The position numbers and the translations under genes are program-made. Under the pieces are notes generated by a model. The model saw nothing but the letters and a program-made list of their open reading frames with translations, made no database searches and had not been told where the DNA came from. This document shows, in pieces, positions 25,744 through 34,340 of a stretch of 64,000 nt of DNA (positions are counted from its first letter, which is position 1; every line of letters begins with the position of its first letter). This DNA comes from Chitinophagaceae bacterium. Its GTDB lineage: Bacteria; Bacteroidota; Bacteroidia; Chitinophagales; Chitinophagaceae. Location of the stretch: contig JAMLHK010000001.1 of the NCBI GenBank assembly GCA_023957155.1, positions 496,001-560,000 of the forward strand, read 5' to 3'.

Positions 25744-26799
25744 CTATTGGTCTATAACAAACAGTTTCCCCCCGATAACAGACCACCAGGAATCCTTCAC
25801 TACCGATCCCTCTACCGGCCCGAAGGAGCTCACATCAAAGGAGTTGTTCTGCACTTTTCCCGATATCTCCGACACTAATATAGCTTCTCCATCCCTGTCC
25901 CAGGTAACAGCCTGGCTGGCTTCTAATGTTTCCGGTGTTTTACCGGAATAGGTTTTAAAAAAAAACGCTTTATTGTTCCCCACCACCCGGGCTATCCCTT
26001 CCTCATCTATACAAACGGCAGTTGCCTCATCAACAGCAATCCCTAAGGGTATTTTATTCCAGTCGGTCATTATTCTTGCCAGGAAAACCGCCATGCGGCC
26101 TTCTCTTTCTCTTTGAGAAAAATGCTGGTCAGTGATCACATTTTGAAGGAACGGCGCTTTCAGGAAATCATCCTTGTATAACGTAATCTCTCTTACAAAA
26201 GGATTGGCAAGCGCCGCAGCGGATGTTACGCTCCCTCTTTCCCCGCTGAAATAGTAGTTCCCCAAAATAGCTGCACCGGCACTCGTTCCCCCCACCGGCA
26301 CTTTCTTATCATTCAACAGGTAGTTAATGGCATCCATTACCTTCGAACCCTTCCAGTATCCCGTATAATCAGACTGGTCTCCTCCGGCAATGAATAATAG
26401 CTCTGCATTTCTGATGATCTCCGCCACACCATCGTTATCAGCCAGCCGGCGTGAATCTATTTTCAATGTTTCCACTGAATTTACCTTTCCCAGTTTCCTC
26501 ACATAATCGTTATAGGCATCCGTACCTGAAGCCCTGATGATCACCACATCTCCACCGCCACTCCGGCTGATCATCCACTGAAAAGCAGCATCAACATCCG
26601 CACCGCCTCCCATTATCACCAGACCTCCTTTGGTAGAGGTCTGAACATCCGCAGGATCTCCCAAAATCCCTATAGATGCGGGGCGGGCAGCAGGAGGATC
26701 CGGAGGAGGAGGCACACCAGGGTCAAACGGATTATGATCGGGTTTTTCACATCCCGAAAAAAGAACAACGAAAAACAATACATACAAAGAGAGCCTCAT
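25744..26799 (-). CDS. Cyanophycinase-like lipoprotein (S51)
   Basis: A 351-residue S51-family protein with a lipoprotein signal (lipobox FSGC, Cys17) and a proline-rich linker (about 27-40), so it is likely displayed on the outer membrane. The catalytic set is intact: Ser173 in GGTSAGA, His226 in ITDQHF, Glu258 in GIAVDEAT. MGGGADVDAA and FIAGGDQSDY are further family motifs. It differs from the other S51 protein in length and in the His-Glu spacing (32 residues). The likely job is surface cleavage of a beta-aspartyl polymer, feeding the SusCD pair encoded just upstream. Confidence 0.85.
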   Translation of the reverse strand: MRLSLYVLFFVVLFSGCEKPDHNPFDPGVPPPPDPPAARPASIGILGDPADVQTSTKGGLVIMGGGADVDAAFQWMISRSGGGDVVIIRASGTDAYNDYVRKLGKVNSVETLKIDSRRLADNDGVAEIIRNAELLFIAGGDQSDYTGYWKGSKVMDAINYLLNDKKVPVGGTSAGAAILGNYYFSGERGSVTSAAALANPFVREITLYKDDFLKAPFLQNVITDQHFSQREREGRMAVFLARIMTDWNKIPLGIAVDEATAVCIDEEGIARVVGNNKAFFFKTYSGKTPETLEASQAVTWDRDGEAILVSEISGKVQNNSFDVSSFGPVEGSVVKDSWWSVIGGKLFVIDQ

Positions 26800-26819
26800 G
26801 CCGTCATTAATTTAATTCA

Positions 26820-26985
26820 TGGTGCTGTTAGAAAGTGAACAGTGAACAGGTAATGGCGAATAGTGAAATAAGAGCATTCAGCTATGGGCTGCGGGCTGTC
26901 AGCTTATACCCCCTATCCTACACTTTACACCCTGCAACCTGAAACCATACCTTCTACCTCATACCCTACACCTTCCACCCTCAAT
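26820..26985 (+). repeat. Low-complexity intergenic word repeats (copy 3)
   Basis: The gap between susD and the S51 lipoprotein gene holds GTGAACAGTGAACAGG, GCTATGGGCTGCGGGCTG, ACCCCCTATCCTACAC, CCCTGCAACCTGAAACC and CTCATACCCTACACC. This is the same vocabulary as at 5757-5905 and 15831-15918. The extreme right of it overlaps the susD 3' end by a few bases. Confidence 0.6.
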
Positions 26986-28393
26986 AATTCGGATTCTGAA
27001 CCATATTTTTATTCACCGACATCTCATCTGCCGGAATAGGAAAGCAATACTGCGCTGCAGAGGGCTCCAGCTTTACAGCTCCTGAAGCGTTTATTACATC
27101 CTCTGAAATCCGTTCTACCGGTAATTTCCTGCGCTTCAGATCAAAAAAGCGATGCCCTTCAAAAGCAAGTTCTTTGAACCGTTCATTATAAATTGCATTC
27201 AAGAGATTTTGCTTATCGGAAAAAGTTTCAGCCGCATATCCAAATATCCTGGCATTCCGCAGGTCATTCAGATCCTTCGATGCGGCGGTGATCCCGGTGC
27301 CGGTATTATCTTTTTCCAACTGAGCTTCAGCCCTGATCAGGTACATTTCGCCGGTACGGAACAGCTTGATATTCGTGAGACCCGGGTACTGCGGATCGTT
27401 TCCATTATATTTCTTCACGAGATAGGCTGATTTTTTGCCTCCGGAATTATCCTGACGGGACTGATCATAGGTGATATAATTTTCAAACCTGATATCGTCA
27501 TCCTGGTCAAACAGGTTGATCAGCTTGAAAGCAGGTGCATATAAGACAATTTCACCGGTTTGCCGGAAGAAAGCAGACCCGATCTGGGAGTTTCCGCGCG
27601 CCCTTGCCAATTGCCAGACCACCTCTGCGTTACTGGTACCCAGCCAGATTTTACCAAAGTCGTTCTTAGACGCCAATGGTTCTTTAGCAATCACCTCAGA
27701 AGCATAAGTGACCGCATTAGCCCAGTCCCTTTGATAAAGCGCAACCCTGGCCTGAATGGCCGAAACGGTCGTCTTCGTGATCCGGGTATTGTCATTGAAA
27801 CCATCAGGGATCAGCTTTTTAGCTGCGTCCAGATCCGCATTGATTTCATCAAAGTCAGACTTCACCGTGAGTCTTGCAGGGTAGGTTAACTCATGTTTCT
27901 TCATATATGGCACACCCAAACCATCCGGCTCGTAAGATGACGCATAAGCTTTCAACAATTCAAAATGACTGTAAGCCCTGAGCGCCAGCACTTCCCCCTG
28001 GTACTGATCTAAACGACTTTGCTGAACTGCATTTACCGGAACATTAGGAATGGCCTCCAATACCCTGTTGGCACGATCAATTACAACATAATACTCACCC
28101 CATGCCGAGGTTACCGATCCGTACGAGGAATTATACAGCCACCGGTAAGAAGCGGTATTGGATACCGTATTTTCAGCAGGCAGCATCACTTCATCAGACA
28201 CGATAGCCGCAGCTTCTATAAGCGTATACTCTAACGGTGCATAAGCACCCAGGACACCCATGTTCAAATCATCTAAATTCCGGAATGCTTTGGAAGGATC
28301 AATAGAATCAGTGGGGGTCATATCCAGCTTGCTGCACGACAGCAAAAAGAAACCGGCACAGGATAAAAAAACATATATTTTTTTTATGTTCAT
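26981..28393 (-). CDS. SusD/RagB family outer-membrane lipoprotein
   Basis: A 470-residue SusD-type surface lipoprotein that works as the lid of the SusC channel and captures the ligand. The ATG at 28393 gives the signal peptide MNIKKIYVFLSCAGFFLLSC with the lipid cysteine at residue 20. A longer in-frame start would extend back into susC. Family stretches include the tetratricopeptide-like YQGEVLALRAYSHFELLKAY, GDP-type linker AYASSYEPDGLGVPYMKK, GEMYLIRAEAQ and the C-terminal KELAFEGHRFFDLKR, followed by YCFPIPADEM. It starts 10 bp after susC on the same strand. Confidence 0.93.
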   Translation of the reverse strand: MNIKKIYVFLSCAGFFLLSCSKLDMTPTDSIDPSKAFRNLDDLNMGVLGAYAPLEYTLIEAAAIVSDEVMLPAENTVSNTASYRWLYNSSYGSVTSAWGEYYVVIDRANRVLEAIPNVPVNAVQQSRLDQYQGEVLALRAYSHFELLKAYASSYEPDGLGVPYMKKHELTYPARLTVKSDFDEINADLDAAKKLIPDGFNDNTRITKTTVSAIQARVALYQRDWANAVTYASEVIAKEPLASKNDFGKIWLGTSNAEVVWQLARARGNSQIGSAFFRQTGEIVLYAPAFKLINLFDQDDDIRFENYITYDQSRQDNSGGKKSAYLVKKYNGNDPQYPGLTNIKLFRTGEMYLIRAEAQLEKDNTGTGITAASKDLNDLRNARIFGYAAETFSDKQNLLNAIYNERFKELAFEGHRFFDLKRRKLPVERISEDVINASGAVKLEPSAAQYCFPIPADEMSVNKNMVQNPNY

Positions 28394-28403
28394 GACTTTC
28401 AGA

Positions 28404-31400
28404 TTAAAAATTAACATTAATACCTGCTGTATATTTCCGTGCATTCGGATATTCAAACCTGCCGTAAACACGGTCGTTTTCCGGGTCTAAGCCTCTCCAA
28501 CTCGTCCAGGTATACAGATTTTCACCCTGAGCGAAGAGATCAACAGACTTGAAAACTTTTGTTTTTTGTAAAAGCTGCACAGGGAAACGATAGGTTAATC
28601 TTACATTCCTCAACCGCATAAAAGACGCATCCTGAATATCTTTCGATGTATAGTTCCTGGGCACATCTATACGTTGTAAAATGGCCACGTCTCCCGGCTT
28701 CTTCCACCGTTCATACAACATGCGCTGACTTTGATTGCTGGTCATGTACCGCTCGGTTTCTATATAAAAATCTATATTATTCCAACGCTTTACACCAGAC
28801 ACAAAAGAGAACATCGCGTCTAAAGAAAAGTTTTTCCATGTAGCGCTCGTTGTAATGCCGCCTGTCAGGTCGGGGTACATGCTCCCGGATTTCGGTACGG
28901 TTTGCTGCTCTTCATTATACAGGTTGGTAATGGACCCATCGCGATTATAGTACAAAGCATCTCCTGTTCCGGGATCCACGCCCGCCCACTGCGGAGCAGT
29001 ATATGTTCCATAGGGATACCCTACTTTGATCACCCTTGTATCTCCATCGGGAAGCTCATCCGTAACATCTGTCACGCGCAGTATCCGGTTTTGATTAATA
29101 CCGGCATTTACACCAATATTCCATTTAAAGTCCCGACTTTGAATGATGTCGCCACTCACGCTGAACTCAACGCCCCGGTTTCTCATCCTTCCTGTGCTCA
29201 GCGGAGCCGAAGATGCTCCGGAAGTAGCAGACAGCGGCTGATCTATGAACATATTTTTTGTGATCCTGCTATAAAAATCAAAGATGATCTTTACCCGCTG
29301 GGCGCTGAAAAGCGCGAGGTCAAAACCGGTATTGAATTCGTCTACATATTCCCAGTCAAAATCCGGGTTACCGATCGCTGATGGCCCGATCGTTGCCTGC
29401 CCTCCGTAAGTAGCACTTATACTAGAACTTACCGAATACGTTGGCAGGTACAGGAAGTCGCCTCCAAACGGGCTGGCAGTCTGACCAAAGCTGGCTCTCA
29501 GTCTCAACGTGGAAATGAGATCGCTTGACTTGAGGAAATTTTCCTTCGCCACATCCCAGTTAGCGCCGAAAGAGTAGAAGCCATGCCAGCGGTTTTCGGG
29601 CGCTACAGAAGAGGCGCCGTCATACCGGTAACTGGCAGTAAGGGTGTATTTCCCGTTATACGTATAGCGGCCAACGCCCATATAAGAGGCGAGTGCATTT
29701 CCCGACCGGCCTCCGCCTAAAGACGGGAGAAAAGTGCTGTTTACGGTTACCCCGGCAGGCGTTTCCGGAAGCCGGTTATCTATGCCATAGCCGGTATAAT
29801 TAAACGACCTGTAACGGTTATACAAATACTCGAAAAATCCCGACACCTCAAAATCATGCATATCTATATTCTTTCCATAAGTAATGCCCGATGTGGAAAC
29901 AAGATTGTAATTTCTCCTTAACCCTTCCCCAAAAGAGCCTTTCTGGCCCGGCCGTCTGCTGCCGATATAGGAATCGGGATTAAAAAAGGTTTCATCAATC
30001 GAGCTTCTCATATCAATCCCTGCACGCGTGCTAACTTTCAGCCCGGAAACGATCTCGTAGGCCAGGTTCAGCCCGATGATCGTTTTGAACTGTTCTGTTT
30101 TTTGAGATGTGCCATACAGTGCATCAATACCCCGGCTTCCCTCGCGGGTATCCTTAATGGCCGCAATATCGTCAGTAGCATGCAGTGCACCATCAGCGGT
30201 ATAGGGATATTCATAAGGCAGCGCATAATACACAGAGGCCACGGGAGAACCCACTCCTGTACCGCCTTCATTATAGGTGAACGCTGAATTGGAATAACCC
30301 AGGTACACATTCAATCCGGCGGCGAATTTGCCATAGTTCATATTTACATTACTACGGAGCGTATACCTGTCAAGCCCTGTTCTCTTCACGATCCCATTTT
30401 CTTTCCACAGGCTGAAAGCGTTATATGTTTGTATATGCTCATTCCCCCCGCTGAGGCTGACTTGCTGCTCCATGAATTGTCCTTTCCGGAAAAACAGGTC
30501 CCGCCAGTCTGTGTTTATTTGTCTCAGGCTATCCAGTATATTATCCGCCTGGCGTTGCTCTTCCGCCGATAGACCCGTATAGTTGGGATTTTTGGGGGAA
30601 TACGTCCATCCCGGGCCGATATCCCGGCCTGTTTCCAATCCTACTTCCTCTTCAAAGCGTAAGCGTTCGGGCGTATTCATCATTACAAACGGTGGATTGG
30701 TGAGATCAGAAAATCCGTATTGTGAACTATACCCCACCTGTAATTTTCCTTTTTTTCCTTTCTTCGTGGTAATGACGATCACCCCGTTGGAACCCCTCGA
30801 ACCATAGAGGGCTTTAGCTGATGCATCTTTTAGCACAGTAATAGATTCGATATCTTCCGGGTTAATAGTCTGGAAATAATTGCTTTCAATAGGAATACCG
30901 TCCATAACATACAGCGGAGTAGTGCTGCCGCCAATGCTGCCAACACCCCTGATCACCACCGATGCACTTTGCCCGGGCTGACCGGAGCCCGAAATCACAC
31001 TCAGTCCGGGAACACGTCCCTGTAATATCTGATCTACGGTACTCACGGGTACCCGGTTGATCTCGCCGGCACCCACATAACTGGAGGAACTCGGGCTTTT
31101 GCTTCTCGAATAACCGGTATAACCCGTAACGGTTATCTGCTCTAACTTATTAATATTCAGCTGAAGTGCAATCGTAATCTGGTCAGCCTGTCCTACTTTG
31201 ACCGTTGCAGGCAGGAAGGAAATATGAGAAATAACCAACTCGTCACCTTCGTTAGCATTAATGGAGAACGTACCATCATCTGCAGTGGTAACGCCGGATT
31301 TAGCACCATTCACCGTTATGGTTGCCCCGGCTACCGGATTACCATCCTGGTCAATTACCTTTCCGGTAACTATTTTAAAAAAGCTTACCCCTCCTTCTAC

Positions 31401-31562
31401 GGAGCTTACCTTTCCGTTAAGCGGTGCTTTCCCTGAGCCCCCATCCGCCTTTGCCTGAAACAGTGAACACAGAAGAGCCAGGATAAGGAGCCCGGACCCC
31501 CGTAGCCTTCCCGATAAAAGCCGTCTCTCCCTGTTCTTTTTCCCGGATACAATCAATCCCAT
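28404..31562 (-). CDS. SusC/RagA family TonB-dependent transporter
   Basis: A 1052-residue outer-membrane SusC-type receptor. Order: signal region, carboxypeptidase-like regulatory domain (GKVIDQDGNPVAGATITVNG), TonB box region and plug (VPVSTVDQILQGRVPGLSVI, TTPLYVMDGIPI, VLKDASAKALYGSRGSNGVI) and the 22-strand barrel ending in RKYTAGINVNF. No STN domain precedes the plug, so unlike the other SusC it should not be controlled by a sigma/FecR cascade. The gene heads the operon with susD and the beta-aspartyl polymer enzymes. A perfect -7 box lies 39 bp upstream. Confidence 0.95.
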   Translation of the reverse strand: MGLIVSGKKNRERRLLSGRLRGSGLLILALLCSLFQAKADGGSGKAPLNGKVSSVEGGVSFFKIVTGKVIDQDGNPVAGATITVNGAKSGVTTADDGTFSINANEGDELVISHISFLPATVKVGQADQITIALQLNINKLEQITVTGYTGYSRSKSPSSSSYVGAGEINRVPVSTVDQILQGRVPGLSVISGSGQPGQSASVVIRGVGSIGGSTTPLYVMDGIPIESNYFQTINPEDIESITVLKDASAKALYGSRGSNGVIVITTKKGKKGKLQVGYSSQYGFSDLTNPPFVMMNTPERLRFEEEVGLETGRDIGPGWTYSPKNPNYTGLSAEEQRQADNILDSLRQINTDWRDLFFRKGQFMEQQVSLSGGNEHIQTYNAFSLWKENGIVKRTGLDRYTLRSNVNMNYGKFAAGLNVYLGYSNSAFTYNEGGTGVGSPVASVYYALPYEYPYTADGALHATDDIAAIKDTREGSRGIDALYGTSQKTEQFKTIIGLNLAYEIVSGLKVSTRAGIDMRSSIDETFFNPDSYIGSRRPGQKGSFGEGLRRNYNLVSTSGITYGKNIDMHDFEVSGFFEYLYNRYRSFNYTGYGIDNRLPETPAGVTVNSTFLPSLGGGRSGNALASYMGVGRYTYNGKYTLTASYRYDGASSVAPENRWHGFYSFGANWDVAKENFLKSSDLISTLRLRASFGQTASPFGGDFLYLPTYSVSSSISATYGGQATIGPSAIGNPDFDWEYVDEFNTGFDLALFSAQRVKIIFDFYSRITKNMFIDQPLSATSGASSAPLSTGRMRNRGVEFSVSGDIIQSRDFKWNIGVNAGINQNRILRVTDVTDELPDGDTRVIKVGYPYGTYTAPQWAGVDPGTGDALYYNRDGSITNLYNEEQQTVPKSGSMYPDLTGGITTSATWKNFSLDAMFSFVSGVKRWNNIDFYIETERYMTSNQSQRMLYERWKKPGDVAILQRIDVPRNYTSKDIQDASFMRLRNVRLTYRFPVQLLQKTKVFKSVDLFAQGENLYTWTSWRGLDPENDRVYGRFEYPNARKYTAGINVNF

Positions 31563-31600
31563 AACAATTATTGGTTTTTATAAATAAAAAAGTATCACTG

Positions 31601-31608
31601 CAAAGATA
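31601..31608 (-). promoter_or_regulatory. Candidate -7 box of the SusCD / cyanophycinase operon
   Basis: The minus strand reads TATCTTTG, an exact match to TAnnTTTG, 39 bp before the susC ATG. A -33 TTTG at the right distance was not seen. Confidence 0.45.
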
Positions 31609-31715
31609 TACACCATTTTGCCAGAAAATAAATAAGACCAATGTTACCAGGTCGTTAGCTGCTGCGGAAGCGATGAAATGTATAATAATTCTAAGTTACA
31701 ACATTATTTTTTTAA

Positions 31716-31916
31716 AGCGATTTAGCCAGAGATGCAGGGTGTATTTATGTTGAAACACGTTTTAAATGCTCTCTTAAATCACTATTACGAGAGGAAGTAA
31801 AGTCGGATAAATGGATCTTCCGGGATGAGCTTTCAGGAGGAAGCATCGAGCTGGTTAAGGGAAACCTTATAATCAACGCCTACGGATACATGCAATCCGC
31901 AAGCAAAATCCTGTAA
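31716..31916 (+). pseudogene. Possible gene remnant between the two SusC loci
   Basis: An open frame without a start codon reads SDLARDAGCIYVETRFKC, then SLLREEVKSDKWIFRDELSG and LVKGNLIINAYGYMQSASKI before TAA at 31914-31916. The mixed, protein-like composition (WIFRDELSGG, LIINAYGYMQ) suggests the C-terminal end of a former gene. No family is recognised. It could also be chance coding potential. Confidence 0.3.
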
Positions 31917-31980
31917 ATTGGTACAATTATTTTAAGCCGATCGCTCTCAAAACCCGGTGGAGACTAATCGGAAAAGTTTG

Positions 31981-31988
31981 TATTTTTG
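31981..31988 (+). promoter_or_regulatory. Candidate -7 box of the ECF sigma gene
   Basis: TATTTTTG fits TAnnTTTG. The sigma gene start is about 125 bp downstream, giving a moderately long leader. Confidence 0.3.
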
Positions 31989-32112
31989 GCTGAAGCAATT
32001 TTTAAAATACCAATTCAAAATTACCAAAATGACTGATAAAAGTGCTGCTGCCGGAGAAGCCTTCTCCCTTTATTTTTTTATTAGATCCCGGTCGTTTAAT
32101 TTCTAATGGCTT

Positions 32113-32670
32113 TTGGTTATTGACAGTAATATATGGGCAGAAGTTTCCAGGGGGAATAAGGAAGCATATAGTAAATTATACCGCTATATGTATAGAAAAC
32201 TGTATAACTATGGTGCAAAGTTTACAGAAGAATATGTCATTTTAGAAGATGTTATCCAAGAAACTTTATTATTGGTCTGGAACGACAGATCTGTTATTGG
32301 GACACTGACTTACACGGAGACTTATTTTTATAGCGTTTTCAGAAATATTTTACTTCGGCGATTAAAAGAACATTCCATACAAACCCATAACATCGCTGAG
32401 ATAACTGAGCTGGAGTTTAACATAGAACAGATCATTATAAAGAATGAGCATGATCTTGAATTAAAAAAGAGATTAGAAGATAGCGTAAAGGGACTGACTT
32501 CACGCCAAAGAGAAGTCATTTATCTGCGGTTTTATGAAGGTTTTTCTTACGAAAAGGTAGGCGCTGTTTTGGGAATAACTACAAAAGCAACCTATAAGAT
32601 CGTTGCCAGAGCTTTGGAAAGATTAAAGGAGATCATGTTGCTCGGTTTGATGACGTTGCTATGCGTGTAA
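32113..32670 (+). CDS. ECF (FecI-like) RNA polymerase sigma factor
   Basis: A 185-residue extracytoplasmic-function sigma-70 factor. Region 2 spans about residues 10-80 (GNKEAYSKLYRYMYRKLYNYG, YVILEDVIQETLLLVWND). Region 4 spans about 120-175 with LTSRQREVIYLRFYEGFSYE and the helix-turn-helix VGAVLGITTKATYKIVARAL. The best start is the TTG at 32113, because a stop lies three codons upstream and no ATG is available in frame. The FecR gene and the STN-containing SusC downstream suggest that it directs transcription of that locus. Confidence 0.92.
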   Translation: MVIDSNIWAEVSRGNKEAYSKLYRYMYRKLYNYGAKFTEEYVILEDVIQETLLLVWNDRSVIGTLTYTETYFYSVFRNILLRRLKEHSIQTHNIAEITELEFNIEQIIIKNEHDLELKKRLEDSVKGLTSRQREVIYLRFYEGFSYEKVGAVLGITTKATYKIVARALERLKEIMLLGLMTLLCV

Positions 32671-32896
32671 ATATAAAGTTGCCTGTTGGCCCAGGTGTAA
32701 CGGAGCTTTCCTCTCTGCGCTGTTACCGGCGCTCATGCTGCCCGCTGCGAAGCATAAAAACAAACCGTTTTACCATCATAAACACACCGGGTTCACCTCT
32801 TCTTGTTTCAATACACAAGATACTCCTATAAAAAAAATTAAAAAAAATGGGGTAAAAATGTCCCATTTGTGAACTAATCTTTCAAACACAAGAAAA

Positions 32897-34108
32897 TTGA
32901 AGGATTATTCGGACTATGATATGATTGCCTTTGCTTCAGACCTGAAGTTTCAGAATTGGGTATTGGACAGAACAGAAGGCGAATATTGGAAAGAGGTCTT
33001 AAGCTTTTATCCTGACAAGGCTAAAGAGATGGAAAGGGCAAAGGATCTCTTACTTTCTATTGATTTTAAAATCCAAAAAACAAAAGATGAAGTCATTGAG
33101 GAACACCTCAGCAATGCTTTACGGATTATTGAAAATAAGAGACCAGCAACAGTGATCCATTTCAAAAAATGGGGATGGGCTGCAGCCGTGATGGTCGTAT
33201 TTGCGGCAGGATACTGGTTAATCAGAAATACAGCAATCAAAAAAAATCAGCGGGAAGCAGCGGCGCCATTGGTAATAGAGGATTTAGTACCGGGGGGAGA
33301 AAGAGCGACCCTGACATTGGCCGACGGAACCCGGGTAATATTAGACTCGGCTGATAACGGGCAACTGGCTACCCAGGGCAACGTAACCGTTATAAAACTG
33401 GATGACGGGCAATTATCTTATAAAGGTAACGGCATGCATGGTGCCGGGTCAGGACAAGCGCTTTACAATACGATTTCTACACCCGCAGGAGGGGTTTATC
33501 AGCTGGTGCTGAGTGATGGAACACAGGTATGGCTGAACGCCATGTCTTCTCTTAAATTTCCGGCAGTCTTTACCGGGAAGGAACGAAGAGTGGAGCTGAA
33601 AGGAGAAGCCTACTTTGAAGTAATGTCCAATGCGTCTCGGCCGTTTTTTGTAAATGCGGGAGAAATGGATATAAAGGTTTTAGGAACCCACTTCAATGTA
33701 AAAGCCTATCGGGATGATCCGATTTTCCAAACCACCCTCCTGGAAGGCAAAGTGGAGGTATCCAGTGAAAAAGAAAGAGTAGACATTACGCCCGGGCAGC
33801 AGGCAAGGATGAATGTGAAAGTAAAAAACATTAAGAAAATGAACGGGGTCAATATCAATGATGTCATGGCATGGAAAAACGGGGAATTCTTCTTTGAAGA
33901 AACCGAACTGAAAGATGCTTTGCGAACATTGAGCAGGTGGTACGATTTTGATGTTGAATACAGAGAAGATTTCGAACCCACCTTTATCTACGGCAGCATC
34001 AGCAGAAATAAAAACCTGAGTGAAGTTTTAAAGATACTGGAAGCGAGCGGTATTCACTTCAGGATAGAGCGCATGAAGAATATGAACAGGTTAGTGGTGG
34101 TGAAGTAA
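32897..34108 (+). CDS. FecR-family anti-sigma regulator
   Basis: A 403-residue inner-membrane anti-sigma protein. The first 90 residues are cytoplasmic and charged, a single transmembrane helix lies at about 93-112 (WGWAAAVMVVFAAGYWLI), and the periplasmic FecR domain follows (FPAVFTGKERRVELKGEAYF, VLGTHFNVKAY, LLEGKVEV, PGQQARMN). The C-terminal DUF4974 part includes WKNGEFFFEETELKDALRTL. The best start is TTG at 32897. It should hold the upstream sigma factor inactive until the SusC STN domain signals. Confidence 0.93.
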   Translation: MKDYSDYDMIAFASDLKFQNWVLDRTEGEYWKEVLSFYPDKAKEMERAKDLLLSIDFKIQKTKDEVIEEHLSNALRIIENKRPATVIHFKKWGWAAAVMVVFAAGYWLIRNTAIKKNQREAAAPLVIEDLVPGGERATLTLADGTRVILDSADNGQLATQGNVTVIKLDDGQLSYKGNGMHGAGSGQALYNTISTPAGGVYQLVLSDGTQVWLNAMSSLKFPAVFTGKERRVELKGEAYFEVMSNASRPFFVNAGEMDIKVLGTHFNVKAYRDDPIFQTTLLEGKVEVSSEKERVDITPGQQARMNVKVKNIKKMNGVNINDVMAWKNGEFFFEETELKDALRTLSRWYDFDVEYREDFEPTFIYGSISRNKNLSEVLKILEASGIHFRIERMKNMNRLVVVK

Positions 34109-34177
34109 GTTCAAACGTTGAGGATATATCATTTGAAGGATACGACTTAAAAATTCCAAAACAGTAAAAATCAAAAA

Positions 34178-34222
34178 ATGAGAAAAATGGAAAAAACAAC
34201 CCGGTTGGTTTTAAGCGGCTGA
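34178..34222 (+). CDS. Possible 14-residue leader peptide before susC
   Basis: An ATG at 34178 encodes MRKMEKTTRLVLSG and stops at 34220-34222. It lies between fecR and susC and is followed 12 bp later by a hairpin. Whether it is translated is unknown. Confidence 0.3.
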   Translation: MRKMEKTTRLVLSG

Positions 34223-34234
34223 CTACAAAAAAGA

Positions 34235-34260
34235 CCAATAAGTGTTGCAGCACCTATTGG
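34235..34260 (+). promoter_or_regulatory. Hairpin in the susC leader
   Basis: CCAATA (34235-34240) pairs with TATTGG (34255-34260) and GTG with CAC, around a TTGCAG loop with one mismatch. It sits in the 232-bp gap between fecR and susC and has no T-run, so it is more likely a leader or processing structure than a terminator. Confidence 0.5.
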
Positions 34261-34340
34261 CCGAGAGTTTACAACTCACTATAAAATTTTACGCTTGAAA
34301 ATGGTAACAAGTTATAATAAGCCTTAAACATTGCGAATTT

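Larger units (their letters stand above)
31563..32112. other. Divergent promoter region between the two SusCD loci
   Basis: This 550-bp gap holds the minus-strand promoter box for susC at 31601-31608, the possible gene remnant at 31716-31916 and a plus-strand TATTTTTG box at 31981-31988 upstream of the sigma-factor gene. No other gene is supportable. Confidence 0.6.

Noticed and set aside
28394..28471. Longer start for susD
   Set aside because: The added residues would overlap the susC coding end and destroy the lipoprotein signal that begins at 28393.
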